The translations under genes and the position numbers were made by a program. Below, piece by piece: positions 26,101 to 41,100 of a DNA stretch of 64,000 nucleotides. The notes beneath the pieces are model-generated. The model did not search any database. It was not told the DNA's origin and saw only the letters and a program-made list of their open reading frames with translations. This DNA comes from Gavia stellata. Taxonomy: Eukaryota > Chordata > Aves > Gaviiformes > Gaviidae. The first letter of the stretch is position 1. Each line of letters opens with the position of its first letter. Location: the NCBI RefSeq assembly GCF_030936135.1, contig NC_082596.1, positions 95,278,449 to 95,342,448 of the forward strand, in the 5' to 3' direction.

Positions 26101-29100
26101 CTTAAGGAGAGCTTCCAGAAACTCAGGCTTGCTCTTAAAAGTACAGCCTGATGCATAAATTTCTACTGTCCATTACTAGCAGCGGGAGTGTTTATGTTAG
26201 CACGTAATTTGGATCAGGAGTGTGCTTTGGGACTGAATCTCTTGCCTGTCCCCACTTAGCACACGTTGCACCTGAAGTGGCCCCGGAGCATCCGCACAGG
26301 ATTGCTTTCTGGGAACGTGGAGCCGCAGGATGCGCCCCAGGAGCCTGCGGTGCTTCAGCTGCTCAAGGGCACGCAGCACCGGCGTTCAGCTCCTCTGAAG
26401 TGAGACCCTCTGGAGAGCGAGGCACGTCAATGCGGAGTCCTCATCCTCGGCTGTCTTGCTCTTCAGACCCGCTTCTGCTGCACCGCAGAGCTTGCCAAGG
26501 TAGGCACAGTGGAAATCTCTGACCTTCTGTCGGTGGTTTCTCCAGAGCGTGCCACTGGTCAGGCTTGTTTGGTGACTTCTGACAACGTAGAATCCAGTCC
26601 TGCCTCTGCCGACCGGGAGAGCGGCGCGTGGAGGAGAACGGCCAAGGGGAAACCCTTTGGGTGCCCCTTCCCCAGAGCAAGGCGAGATTTGATCATTCTC
26701 CCATCTTACGATCTCCACTGGAAATGTTCATTTTCACCAGTCCTTTTTTCCCTGGCTTAAGGCATTTTAAACAGCTTTTGTAAAATCGTGGGCGAGCACC
26801 GAAGCAAAAACAAAAGCACAAGTGATAGTTGCTGACATAAATGGGTTTTTAGAACTTTTTTGGGGGGGATACTTACAGTATGTTGCATCCTTAATGGAGT
26901 TGGGTGGGAAATAATTTTTCTACTGTGTTTTGGGCTTCCCTCATGATAAGAAAATTTCAGGCTTAAAAAAAAAAAAAATCTCAATAATATGACGAAAGAG
27001 AACTTGTAAACATAGTTTTGAATAAATTGGATAAATTGAAACACTTACAAATTCCCAAAGAGTTTGTTTTCAGTCGTTCCTCTAAATTTTAATAAAATAA
27101 CCAAACGAAAAATAATTTTTAAACCAAAATTCAAAATATTAACTAGACAACTTTACCAGCTTGGAATTTATTTTTTTTTAACAGGAAATGATAGTCATTA
27201 CTGTGAAAACTATTGAGAAAGTTAGTCAATCAGTCTATAGTATGACTGTTGCCATGCTACTTGGTCTTAGACAAAACAAATACTAAGTATTAGAACAATT
27301 CTGCATTCTTGGTTTCCCTCTTTCTGGATGCCTTTGTCCGGGTGGGATTTGAGGACTCTGAACATCTACCCAGTGTTCCTGGGAGATTGGGTGGCTGGAT
27401 AACGGGAATTTTGCCTGTGTCCTCATGTGACACTCTGCAGTGTAGCAAGGGGGATGCTGTCTGAAAGCATGCCTAGACGACTTATGCAAAGGGCAGATAG
27501 CCCTGAGTGTGTGTATCTGCCTGGTTAAGTCCCAGGCTAAAATCTGGCAATCCTATGGAATAGCAACTTTAAAAATTATTGGTCAGAATCAGATTATATT
27601 CTGCGGTCTTCAAGTTCAGTGAGTGAGACGGGCTGGGGACGTCTGGGAGGGGAAAGGGAGGCAAGAAAATGCTCCTTTAGATCAGTCTTTTGGATTGCAT
27701 GCAGAATACTAAAAAACTAAATAACAGTTTCAGGCCAAGAAATGGTTCTGCTGCTGGCTGTCGTGCACAGGGTGAGTGTGTGCTGCTTCTACAGGCCCTG
27801 GTCTTGCAACAAAAGCTCTAATTGGACTTGAGCAATTTCTTCGTTTGTGGTCTCTTGTTCAAGTGCAGTTTGGCACTGGTATGCAGATAGGTCAGGAATG
27901 GGGAAGGCGAAACGACAAGGCGAAAAACAAGACATCCGAGGACCCCCTGCTCCCAACATTTCTCGAATAACTTCCATGCTTGTTTTCATGCTCATGTATC
28001 GGCTTTATTTTAAACTTTTTTTTTTTTAAAGGACTGCTGAGTAGAAAAGATTTAATTATTAACTCTTAGACCCAGCTTAAATGAGATTATAAACTGGAGA
28101 AAGTAGGTTTTTTCCTGTTATCAGTGCAAGGGTGTGTTAAAGAGTAGCGCAGTATTGACTTTGTTTATCTCATGTGCGCACACACAGAGGGCAGGTCCAA
28201 ATCACTGACTCCTACGGTTTGCAGCAAGTATTTACCCCAGCAAATTCCCACCGCTAGATCTATGATTTATCTGTTTGAGAGAGGGATTTTTGGACGTGCT
28301 TTGTTCACCCACAAGCAGAGTTAAAGTTGTCTTACGTGTATACTTCTTACTCAGCAGGCGCTCTCGGGCTGTTTTGCCAACTGTGCTGTGTTGAAGGTGA
28401 GGAAAAACAAGTGTAGACAAATGGTTTGGAGACAGCGACTGGGGAGTTAAAGGACGTACTCTTTGAATTAAATCCAGGTTTTGATGGCGGCATTACACAT
28501 CCAGAGCGAGCTGTAGGCACTGTTAGCACCCGCAGCTGTTTATGCCTTTGTGCGTGTGTTTGTGTTCATGCTAATTCTCTCGAGGCAAAAAATTGTGGTC
28601 TGTAGTTGCCACAGCAACGATAACATTGCACTCAGCGTATGGGTGGTTTTTGCCTATTTTATACAAGGATGTTGAAAGTGTAGGCATATTGCTGTGGTAT
28701 GTTGTGAAATATGATAGACTCTTAAGAGGGGAAACATTTGTTTGTTTTTTATTCAGAGAATGTAACTCTGATTCAGCGTTACCTTTATTGCTGCTTCTCT
28801 GCTAGGGCGCTCGTTCCCAATTGCAATCGTAACGTTGCAGAGAGGAAAATGGGCTCAGCAGTTTGGAAAAAGAAAGTTTTAGAGATGTTCTGCTGATGCT
28901 AATCAGCAAATAAAATGAGGATTAGAACAAAGAATGGTCCAGGGCAGAGGGAAAAGGGTGACATAATTATGTTTCTGTCCCATTGTACTTGCTCCTGTCG
29001 GTCGAAAGATGACTGTAGCTGTTCTTTGCCATGCAACCAGACTGAAAATATAAGCAAGATACAAGAGAAAAAAATTACAGGGTAGACTTCTTAACCCTGC

Positions 29101-32100
29101 AAAAGCAAAGGGAAGGAATTGGGTTGTTTGCTTTAGAAATGTGACTGTTATGAAGGATCGTGGAGAAAGTATAGGTGAGCAGCATAAACGGAATAGATCT
29201 AGGACTTCTTCCCTTCTGTCTCCCAGTGTTTCTCCATGTGAAGAGAAAAATGCGGTAACATTGGACGGCTGCAGATTCAACGGTGATTAAAATGAGGGTG
29301 TTTTTCGTGCAGTCCGGAGCTGGACTGCGAAACCCATTTCAACAGGAGGCTGCTAAGGCCAAGAACTTGGCCAGAGCCAGCCAGGGCTTGGATGTTTGTA
29401 AGAAAAACATGATATCCAGGGTAAGATACTTAATAGCTTAAAAGGGAAGGCTTTTGGAAGTACGTATTCTTTTGCTGGATCCTTTCAGGCCCGTCCCGTA
29501 TGCGGGCACTGGTTTCTGGCAGCTCTGCCTCTGGTGTTGCCGGTGCTTTTGGGATCCCGAGTCGTGGCTGGCAGCCCCAAGCGCGGCTGCTCCCGTTACG
29601 GGTGAGCGGGTCTGCTGGAGTCGTCATCCCCTCCCAGGGCTTGGCTCGACACTGGATTTATCGCTTGAGTTTCTTCACACGGTGGTGCAGCAGGAAGCGC
29701 AGCTCTCTGTAGGGAAGATCAGCCAGCGCCCCGGAGAGATCGCTTCTCCAGCATCCCACTTCCAAGGAGCCCAAGCTACAGCTGTCCTTTTATCAGTTTA
29801 TATAGAAAGTAGCTGGCCCCTCACGTGCTTTGCAATGTATTTCCCTCCTGGTTGTCCTCTTACTCGTCTGTTCCCATTTTTAACTTTTGGGGGTTTTTTG
29901 GTCCATATGCTGAGCACTTCCTCCCTGTTCAGTTCATGCTGCCTATCTTTAATGCTGTGTTTGGAGGTTTCGTGATCTGGATGTTCTCTTTGAAGATGCT
30001 ACACCAGCAGGTGTCTGGTGTAGTCTGCCTTCATCCTTTGGGAGGGTTCTGACATCCTGATCAGTAGCCTGTTATCTAACTGTTTATCAATCATACATTT
30101 GATGTGCACCATTACCTCAATTGCCTGACTATCTCCGTCAGGCTTCCTGGTTTTTTTTGGCTTGGGTAGAGTTGAGTCAGGGTTTAAATGGTTATTAGGA
30201 GAAAATTGATTCCGTATCTGCCTCCTCTGTTTCCTTTTTCTCTGAAACTTCAGTTTTTGAGCGTAGTCGCTAATAAGGGCAACGTACCAGACCAGTTTAG
30301 AAGACCCTAAAGGGCAGGCGTGCCTCTTTTTCCTGCGTCTAGGATCAGGTCTTTGCTCTTGCCTTGGCTATTTCCGCATACGAGACGGTGGCCTCATTTA
30401 TTTGCTGGCAGGTGGAACTACTGGCTTGTGCCCTGGGGAGTCTCTGGGCAGTCGGTGGGGACAGAGGCCCCTGGTCGTGCCCTGCCAAGTCTCCTCTCCC
30501 TCGTCCTGCGTAAAGTACACGCTGCTCATCGCTCGGGTGCCTTCCAGCAGCAGGGAAGCTGAGGTGCTACCACGCTCTGCGCTTAGTGCTACAGTAACAG
30601 TGGGGAAAAAGGCCGTCTGCATTTCGAGATATCTTAAGTTTGCTAGAAATCAAACCTGAAATGCCTTCTCAAAGTGCTTCTGAGATAGCCAGATGTTAGT
30701 GATATAAAACCTTGCGACAGAGATGGAAGTAAAGTTTGTAAGCCAGCTGTGCAGATCATGCAATGTCCTCGTTATTTTAAAGCGCTTTTTTTTTTTTTAG
30801 GCTTTATGTGTAAAGGCCTTGTTTGAAAGGGAAGTTATAATTATTTATGCAACTTAAAGGATTGTTGAATTTCGTTTCCCTGGCTATGTTCAAGTTCAGA
30901 GGGTATTTTGAGAAGAGCTCACTTGGAGTTTCTGGAATTTTGTTGCTGTACTTTGTTTCTTGGGCAATAAATTGTGTCTCACTGCATAGTAGGAGCATCA
31001 CTTTCATAATTCTAAAATGTAAGGGCATCTTTTTCTTGTTTTCCAAACTGTTAAAGGGGAAAAAATGAGGCTTATTCCTGTTGCCTAATGATTGCTGCCC
31101 TTTGTAAGGGAAAGCAAGTTAAGTTTCTGCTATCGCTGACTCATAAGCACGGCAAGAATATTCCTGGGGAAAAATATAATACTGCGGCTAAGTAATACAA
31201 AAGTGGGTGGGTTTTTTTCCTCCTGATAGGTCAGTTATCTTTGGAAAATATCAGTGTTATAACCCAAAGTTCTGCTGTACTGTGTGCAAACAGAAGTATG
31301 GAACCCTAGTGGGGGATGCATAAAGAAGGCAGCATGCTTTTAACGAGGCAAGGAAATGAAATCTTTTGTCCTCACATATAGTATAGTGCAAATGAAATTA
31401 ATTTATAGCAAAATCCAATTTCTCTTTTTTTTATTGTTTACTGTACATTTCTTTATGCTTATTCACCAGCTGACACTTGCTCATGCTGTTAGTTTTTGTT
31501 TTGATTTGGTTGCTAAGTTTGAAAGCTAGGAAATCTTTTTTGTTTTGTTTTGCTCTTTTTGAGGGGGTAACCCCTGGAATTCATTCAGAGCATGACTCTT
31601 TGGAGAGGTACTAATAATTTCTAGATATTTTAGTTTAGTGACAGTTGAGATGTTTGACTTGCACCGAGTCCTAAGCGCTTTTCATCTCCAAGTTACTTGT
31701 TTTCAACAGTGTCTGAAGTTGAGCGCCTGAAATTAGACATGCTCCAAAGCCCGGCTTCCAGAGATTCTTGCTGTAGATGTCAGGTGCTTGTAACACAGGC
31801 GTAACTAAACAGCTGGGGCTACGTTCTTGTCTTCTTGCGCGGTTCAAGATCCAAAATAAATGAGTGTGAAGTGAGCGTGCTGCAAATTCTGAGCAGAGAT
31901 AAGGAAGGGAAAACCAGCCACCACAGGCTATTGTCGCTGTACATGTTTTATTGGTGGCTTCTCTTCCTGCCGCAGTTCTGAAGGGATTAAAAATAAGTCT
32001 GCAGCCCACGTGAACGAAGATTAGATAAACATATCTTATATTAAACAGCATAGGGCAATAATTTTACTTTGGAACCATAGAACAATAGGAAAAAGCAGTG

Positions 32101-35100
32101 TTTTAGGACTGTGAAATCTCACGATTGAGACAGCGAGTATCTGAAGTTGGCAGTTACGGAGGTTTGCTAATTCTACACAGTCACTGTTACAGCAAAGGAA
32201 TGAAACAAAGATAATTGTGCTTGAACTGAAAAAACCCCATACGCAGCCCTTTGGAAATAGGCTAAAAAATGAAGAAAAAAGCTATCTAGAAAATTTGCTT
32301 GCCAGAGAATCAAGGGCCACAGTGGAAATGGGGGACTCTGCAAACAACTGCAGAATATAAAGTTTTCTTTGTTTACAGAAACAAAGAGAGTGACTTACTA
32401 CCTGTTAGGTTTGCAAAGGTAATTGCCAAAATATATACTGAAAATGTGATTTTCCCAGTCAAATAAATGGCTCTGACTAAAGTTTACTACTAAAAAAGGT
32501 GGTTCTGCATGTATTCCCTCCCCTTGTGCCATGCTTCTTTTTCTTCTCTTGTGCAAAAACTCAGTTGTGCATCTGCACAGGTTGAGCTGACTGAAAATTA
32601 ACTCTACAAAAAAAAAAAAAAAGAAATCTGAGCAGATTCGCTGCAGATTTTCCCTGGCCCTTACTGATGGCTTCCCAAAGTCTTTGTGTATCCTCTTCCA
32701 TCTGTGAGGGGGTTCCATGCTGAAAGGTAGCTGGGAATATTTTCTGTATCTCTGTGGCTCTGCAGCGTTGGAAAAGGTATGGTGGCACCCTGAGATCTGT
32801 GCCCCATATTTTGCTAGGTTGGAGCATGGGCAGAAGAACATAGATCTTCACCTCTCCGTGTTGATGTACCCTGAAGTGATGTTTTTAAGCTCAACAGAAA
32901 GCATCTGCTTTGTCGTTCACAAGGGCTTTCCTTCCCTTCTTCTGCAAGGGCTGTTACTGGGTGTAAGATATCTCAAAACTGCTTAGACGAGGAAGAGGAC
33001 AGGAAGAACTGAGGTTTGCAGCACCTGCTCGCGGAAGCAGAAAACCGGGTGCGGTTGACTACACCCATCGCGTAGGAGCATTGTTACCCTGAAACTCTTC
33101 CACACATTATCTGGTACTTAGATACACTAATAATTTTTTTTCAGAAGTGCTTCCTGATTGGCACGTCTTCTTTTTGCGCCCCCCCCCTTCCAGCTCTCTT
33201 TCAGGCACTTAAAGTGGGCTGAGTTTATTGCAGAATGATGGCTTCTGAAACATTATACCGTTTTAGGGTGTCTTTAAGTGGTAAACCAAAAAAGTGGAGC
33301 ACCAGGAACTGTGGGTCGTTTTTGAAAATTTCATCTCTTACTACTAATGGAACTCCACATTCACAGTCCAGAGATTTCTTTTCGCTTCTGTTAAAGTTAA
33401 CGCATGTAGTGTGGCTACTGTTCATCTTTGTAAGTCTGCAGCATACGTTTCTGCATCTAAAATTACTCACCTAGATTTTGTAGTAGAAGTACCTGGTTTA
33501 GACTTGTGTTTTAGAATTAGGTGAATTGCAATCTAGAATTGCTTTTTCCCCCATTGACAATAAAAAAAATCTTAGATGGACCAGCTCAGGTATCGACATC
33601 AGTGTTAGGACAGATAAATTCTACCCCTGCCTCTAGCAAAGTCCTTGCATAAATTTTTAAAGCATGTCCTAATAGGCTAATTTTTACGCTGCCCTTGTTT
33701 TAAGTTACTATGAGCATGATTGAGCGTTTAAATACAGGATGTTCCAGATTTTTGATGTGTAAGAATTTATTAGGCCCTTATATAATACCATTGCGATGCC
33801 TGAAAGGTTTAGTCTTTGATCAAGCCACTTAATTCCAAGGATAATGTGCCTAAATTTAAGACAGTGCTGACAGTTTCTACGGTGGGGAAAAAAAGCCCAA
33901 CTTTCTTTTGGTTTAGAATAACTTGTGAAGTTGGCACTTTTTTCCCCTTACTGATGTTTGTTTCTTTCTGTTGCATATACTTACTGGGATGTCACTGGGA
34001 TAATGTGAACAAAACTGCTCTGTTTGTATTGGTGTGTATTTTTAAAGACCACCGACACATTTTTCTATAGAAAAGGAACTGAAAATAGAATTGCACAGAC
34101 ATTGCAACAGCAATAATGGGGCAAGTTATTTTAGAAGTGCCAGTTCCCATTCTAGTGAAGGATTGTACTTTAAGCCTACTGTTTTATTTTTATATTGGTG
34201 AATATGTGCAGGCACAAGGCTTTCATCTGGCCTGAAAGTTAAGCGTATTTCTGAATTGGGACTTTAGCTATAAGGATCCTGCCATTCCTACATTCATGCA
34301 ACTCCCATTGGTATTTGGGGAATATAATTTACGTTGAAGGCACAGAAAGGCGTGCCAGCAAGGTGGCCGGGTATACACACATATGTATGTATTGTCTTCC
34401 TTCTTTGCATTTTGCATAAATCAGCTATGTACTTACATCAGTTAGACAGACAAAGTGAAAAAGTGCTTGACTTGCTGTGCTGTGTTCTAAGGTTTTAAAA
34501 ATGAAACCTTTGAATCTGGGGGCAAAATGCAGAGCTGTGTGGATGCTACTCTTAGCACTGTTACTTTGAAGTTATTTACTGAAAAATACAAAAGTAGAAA
34601 CTGGACTGAAATCTCCGGAGCAGGTAGTGCGGGAGGCTGGTGAACTCGGGCTGGATCACGCCTGATGAAACCTGTCTCGGTCCTGCTTCTTTTTTGTTGC
34701 TGACCCACTGTCTGTGGTGGATGAGGTGGCGGTGTTGGAGAGCAGGGGCTAGGCAATGCTCTTGAGAAGTTGTGCGAAAATAATTGTTTGGGGTTTGGGA
34801 GTACTCATCAAGTCCGAGAAGACCAGTTGGGAACAATTCCTATTATCCAAAAATTCATTTCTGAGAAAAAGATGGGTAAGTGGTGTATTCAACTCATGAT
34901 TATGAAAACTAAGGCTCCAAGCTCCAGTTAGTTGCCGGAGCCATACAGGAGGCAAAGAATGGGGGGAAACAGTGCTGTGGTGTCCCTGCCACGGGAGGTT
35001 CCTAGAGCTCTAGGGACTTTCAGAGGAGGCTTTGCAGGCCCTCAAGTCTCTGCTTTGTTCTCTTTTACTCTCCTGGAGTTCTTGTTTTCCTTGTTTCTGT

Positions 35101-38100
35101 TTGTTTTCACTTCAGCATCTGTCTCCTAACTTTACATATGCTTAAATTGGGTCTTCTGAGTGAACCCTGTGAGAAGAGCTGGAGTGATGGAGTAGTGGGA
35201 TGATAAGGTGAGTCTGTTCCCTCTGCATCGGTATGGATCTACGCATAAGCAAGGAGGGTAGGCGGTACAAGATGCCATCTTTCCTATGACAAGTACCTAT
35301 CCCAGTGACTTCCTACTTCGGGGGAAGCCTTTGGAAAAGCGAGGCTGGTAGTCCTGGTGGGTTGGTTTTCGGTTGTTTTTTTTTTTTGGTCGAATTTCCC
35401 ATTTGGATAACGGCATTTCACTCCCCTTTTTCCTTTTCTCATTAAAATATCTTCTATACTCTGACCTGCTGGCTGTAGTTCTGCTTTTAGACGTGTCTGC
35501 CATGTTACACCGTGCGATACTATACCTGCACAGAGCTATGTCAAATTATTCTTTTTCAAGTACTCTTTTTGGGTTAAAGGCACTGTAATTAGTGTGCTAC
35601 CTCACTGCTGAGTAGTCTGAAGAAATGAGGCAGCTCTCCTAACAACCTAAAGGCATTCTGGTTTAAAAAAAAAGCACCTGCATGGCTAAAGGCTCCAGCT
35701 TGTTTGATTTTACTGCTGCTCCTATTATAGGTAGGAATTAGTGCTGGCTATCTCAGGTGCAAGGGAATTTCATCGTGCTATGTTTTGGCATTACTCACTG
35801 AGAGAACGGTAATTACTGAGTTAGAGGTAGCGGCAGCCCCTCGCTGCACATGAACGATCACTACTTAAACATCTGTTCAACATACAGAGTCATTACAGTT
35901 CAATGTAAGAGCTGTCAACAGCGAGCTAAAGCTGTGTTTGGATCAGGTCCACACATTAAATTTATCAGCCAGCAAAGGTAAACGTAGGGGTGTGTGACTT
36001 AGCATTATGATGTAGATTTGACTTCTCAAGCTGACTTTTGACTTAAATGTTTTTCTTCTAAAATTTCTGATGACTCAGGGTTTAATCTGTTCTATAGCTA
36101 TATTCGTGTGTCCTGCTAGTGGTTATTCTGCTAGTGGCTTCATAGAGGTACTCCAGAAAGAACATCTGTTTCAAGTTTATAGACTAAATCATGGAAGGAT
36201 ATTTGACCCTGTAAGTAGGGAAGCAGCAGAATTTACCCAGGAAAACAGCACAACAGGCCAAAATACTGTCAATTTTGCATCTTCCCCTTTACCGACTCCG
36301 TATTCCGCATACAACAGCAACAAAAAAGCCAGGGCTGTGAGAACTTAGTGCTGCTTCTGAAGAGGACAATAATCTTAAATTAGTCATGCATATACGCTTC
36401 TCTCTCTCCCTCCCATGAGAGAAAATCTATTTTCAAACCTTCGCTTCTGCCCCCTCAAAATCTTCCACCGGACTCTTACAACATAAAGTCAGAGAAATGA
36501 GTTGTTTCAGTACAATACTGGAGATAGGACTTTTCAGTAGTCGTATCAGTATTTCCCCAACGTAAATGAATTTGTCTCCTCTCTGGTCCATGCCGTTTGC
36601 AATTCATGGTGCCTGGCTGTAGACAGAAAACGCAGCAAGTGAGAGTCAATTCTGATTTCTTCACAAATGCCTGTTTGTGCTGGCTCCCGGTGCGCTGAGT
36701 CCTGCGCAAAGCAATACTGCTGTGGGCAATAAGGGGAGCTGCACTGATGGTGTTACAGGAATAACTTTTCCTTCGTGGAAGTCTAAGACAAAATTCTAGT
36801 AGTGGGAAACTCGACATGGTTTCTGTGATATCGCCCTCCTTTTTGGGGGTGTTTGTCCCCTCCCTGCATAGAGTTAAGTCATCTCTGCAGAGAATATTTG
36901 TCCTTATGGTTCAGAAAAATAGTCTAGAAGATCAAAATATTTTGAAGAATTTCAGTAAGTATCAGATATCTTTGAGATGATCTGATTAAAGAATATTCCA
37001 TCTCTCATTCTTAACACACCCACTTTAAATATCACAACTTGGATGTTACGAAACGCTATCATAACAGCAGGTCTATTTTTCAACATCAAAGTAGAAATGT
37101 CTCCAGCAAAGTGAACTTAAACATGTTGTTCGGCAGGTGTCTTTGGTTATATGTGCAAAATAATCTTTTAAACAGAGAAAACCAGTTATTGCACTTCTGT
37201 AGTTCTTGCTTTATTCTTTGCATCCTGGAAGATGGGGCTGATCTCTGGCAAAGCGTTCCAACGCTTTATTATGGCATCCCCTTTCCAAAATACTACCTAA
37301 GCGCTGTTGGACTCCACAGATGGTGGTTTGGCTCAAGAAGGCATTGCTCTTGCTGTCAGTAGTTTCTGTTAACACGGTTCCTTATGCTTTTCCAAACACT
37401 GAAAACAGCTGTTTGGTGATCTGTGGTAAGTTAGTGAATAGAGGAGAAATTCTGATTTGCCACATAAAAACCTTGTAGCAGCCTCCTAAACTAATGCTCA
37501 GTAGCTCATTAGTAGATAGCAGCAAATGGAGAGTGTCTTGACCATGGGCTACAACTTCATCTTTATACTGAGCCATCATGGGAGGCCTCTGTTCATATAC
37601 TTTCTTTTGTTCAGCAGATGAAATGCAGATTTAAAGCCTTATTCTCTCATTTGGCTGGTAAGCGCAAGGCCTGGAATAAAAGTAGAGGTGTCTTCTGCTG
37701 AGGACAGTCTGCATCATCTCAGAATCACAGAATCATTAAGATTGGAAAAGACCTGTAAGATCATCAAGTCCAACCATCAACCCAACCCCACCATGCCCAC
37801 TAAACCATGTCCTGCAGTGCCACGTCCACACGTTCCTTGAACACTGCTGCATGTTGCAGTGGGCAAGGACCTGGATGCTAGCTGGGAATATTCTGGCAGT
37901 CTGGCTGTGCCGTAGCACGCTTGTACCTCTGTCTGTGAACGTGTCTGAATGTGCAGCACGCCTGGTTTTTGTCCAAAGGTTGTGTGCTGTGGGGGACACA
38001 TCAGCACCTTGTCATCCAACAAGTGACAAGTTAGCAGTGTGATTTCTCATAGTGATTTTCATCGCGAATGAATTGTAGCATTAACGGGAATTTTGCTTAC

Positions 38101-41100
38101 AGAGGACTCTCCGGTTTGGCTAATGGACTTAGTTGCTATTTGGAGTCTGGAGAGAACTGCGTGGTCAATTTGATATATCCTCCTAGATTTTTGGAAAGTG
38201 AGATCAGTTTTTCTGGGAGGAAAAAAGTAGTAAAGGAAAAGCAAAGTATTTTTGTGGTGAAAACAGAATGCAGGATTTTTCTTCCTGATCCTTTAAGGAA
38301 AATGTTAAAAGTACTAAAATAACAGACTACATGCTTCTTCTTACTTATTATCTCTTCCTAGAGTGTGATCTAATAACCCTCAAATGTCTATTACCACGTT
38401 TTTAAGTAGGGAGATTTGCAGATGCAAGGCTTGTGGGAATTGAAACTTCCTGAAGTGGCTCATTAGTAGCTTACCCCGAACTGCGGTGAGCGGTGCCCGA
38501 GACCATTTGTGATGATTTGGTGGAAATGTATAAAGCCAGGTTTTGCCTCTTCTTGTATTTTCTGTTTTCCATCTCAAGAACTTCTAGCTAGGAAAAGCAA
38601 AAGCACTTTCCATTTTCCCCTTGAAAGATTTTTGTGGGTTTTTTCAGTCATTTTCCAGTGCGCTAAACAACACGTTTACCCGTTTCCTTTTGGAAATTCA
38701 CTATGGCTCCATGACTTTCCTGTTAGAGGAATTTGACTAATTGCTGATTTTTTTTTATTTTTTTTTTTTTTAACTCCCACCATGGAGCCAGTTTGCCCCC
38801 AGAACAAAAGGTAATAATTGTTCCCACTCAGTGTTATCGGCAGTGGGCTCATGTCCTCCAAATACTGAGACTTAGAGAGACACTTATTTAATGCCAGGTA
38901 TTTGGAACTTTTCTTTTGTGACTTTGCCAGCTGGCTGTTGCCCTGAAAAGTTGCCCGCCTGCCGATGGTTCATGGGACCCGATACAAGATAGGGCAAAAA
39001 GTTTTATGGTTTTCCTCTGAGAACAGTTAGCAAGTTGAAGAGATGGCTTTCCCGTGCCTGTTGGAGATGACTGAAAAGGTGACTCCAGATCCCTCATGTT
39101 TCCCCTCCCTACAGCACCAGTCCAACATTTGCCAAGGTGGTTTCACCCTATTAAAAATGGGCGAAGGTGCCAAGACTTGAGGCAGATGGAACTAGGCTTT
39201 TATGTGCTTTGAGGGCTATGATTTTAGCACAATAGTATAGGGGGATCTTGAAATCATTGTGTTTGGTTATTCTCGTGTCAGCATCACAGGTGCTTGGTTG
39301 GTTGGTTTGACCTGATTGCTAGCTTTGTATAAAACTCCGTTTTGCAGTCTAAACATCACTTTGAGTTATTGCTACTACAGAATTTGAATGGATAAAGGGA
39401 GGAACTACGGTTTGGTTTTTTTTCTCGTTGTTCATACCTGGTGTTTACGTGCTCTGGATCCATCTGGCCTTTTAAAGTCGAGACTATTCGATATTAAAGA
39501 ATTCCTTAACCGGACAACAAAACCCATCAACCCAGTTGGGCTGGAGCTGTTCCAGATTTTCTCTCTCTCCAGAAGTGCAGGTATCTTATTTCTGCATTGC
39601 AAGGCTGTCTTCAGCTGGCTGTGAAACAGATACAAGTCTTCCAGACGTTGGTGCAGGATACTGTGATGAGACTGCCTTTCTGCCTTCCAAGGGTTAATCA
39701 CAGAAAATGAAAGGAAGAGAGTATCTTATTTTGGCAACACATCATGTGCTCTGATTCCTAATTTTGTTACATCTTACTCCTTAGAGCACTGAAGAAAATG
39801 ACTGTAAAAAGCAAAGGTGTTTCTTTTCTGCTAGCAAAGTCAAACCAGATGTGAAAAAAATTTAATGGCAACACTGAATAGATGTGACTAGCTAAAAACA
39901 TGGGTTAAATGACTTACAATGGTGGATTGGAATGAGAAGGGTTAATTCTTGTATAATTTCTTTTCTATTTCCATGTTATTTTTGTGTGGACACCATTCAT
40001 CAATGTTCAGAAGCCCTCAATTTACTGTTTACAAAGTGTTTTTAGCAACAGTGGAAATAACCAAAAGGGAATAATATGAACCCTTTCCTCTTTGGGAAGA
40101 GAAAGGGAGGAAAGTGTGACTGTTGCTTCACTTGTTATGCAGTGCAACATTTCTTAAAATCTTAGGGATCTGTTTACTTAAGTGCCTTAAACACGTAGAG
40201 TGAAGAATAACATTCATGTTAAGTGGAATGCGGGAAAGTCACTGTCAGATGACCTGGCAGTTTTGGTGTGTATGCATGTGAATGCTGCATGTGTTTAAAA
40301 TGTTTCATAGAAATAACTAAATAGAGATGGTGGTCATAAGAAAAGCTGTCATATCCCTCCATTACTCTGTTGAGAACAGGGCAAGATCTGGTCTGGTACC
40401 AAGTTAGTGCTCAGTTTTAAATACGGAGTTCAGCCTGCCAGGCAGAGCAAATTTTTCAGCACTTGGAAAGGAGCACCCCACTTTCACTGGTGTCCTGACA
40501 TTTGTCTTACATTCCCCAAACCCAAGAAACAACTTCCCTCCCTCTCTTGGTGACAGGTTATAGCTAAGAAAAGATTTGGCCTGGTTTATCCACGCTTTCA
40601 GCTTGGCTCGGGTAAACTCAGGAGGGGCTGATCTGCAGAAGTATTCTGCAATTGCTTAGCGCCTCTAAAAGTCAGTCTTGCAGTAAACTATGTGCTAGAA
40701 TCACAGAATCACTAAGGTTGGAAAAGACCCGTAAGATCATCAAGTCCAACCATGCTCGCAGTGAGCTCTGGGCTGAACCCCAGAGAAATCGGAGGTCATC
40801 TTGGCGTGTTCAGATTCCGAGTGCGGGCTTATCGGTGGGCAGAAACAAGAAATATTCTCCAGTACTATTCCACAATGTTTTTGTCCAACGGGTACCAAAT
40901 ACCTCATGGATGACAGAAAGGTTTTATCAGTAATTGTTGTATTTACCTGGCTTTCTTGTTCATTGGTATCCCTCTCCCAACCCCTCCGCTGATGAATCCT
41001 TTAAAACCAGTTATGTTGTTTGTAATGTGTATATTACTGTAAATACACACAAAAAACCTTGAAAGCCTTAATGGTAGGCAAAGAAAAACAAATGCAGCAT

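Noticed and set aside
31671..32051. 126-codon minus-strand open frame in intron 1
   Set aside because: No domain or homologue recognised; treated as chance.
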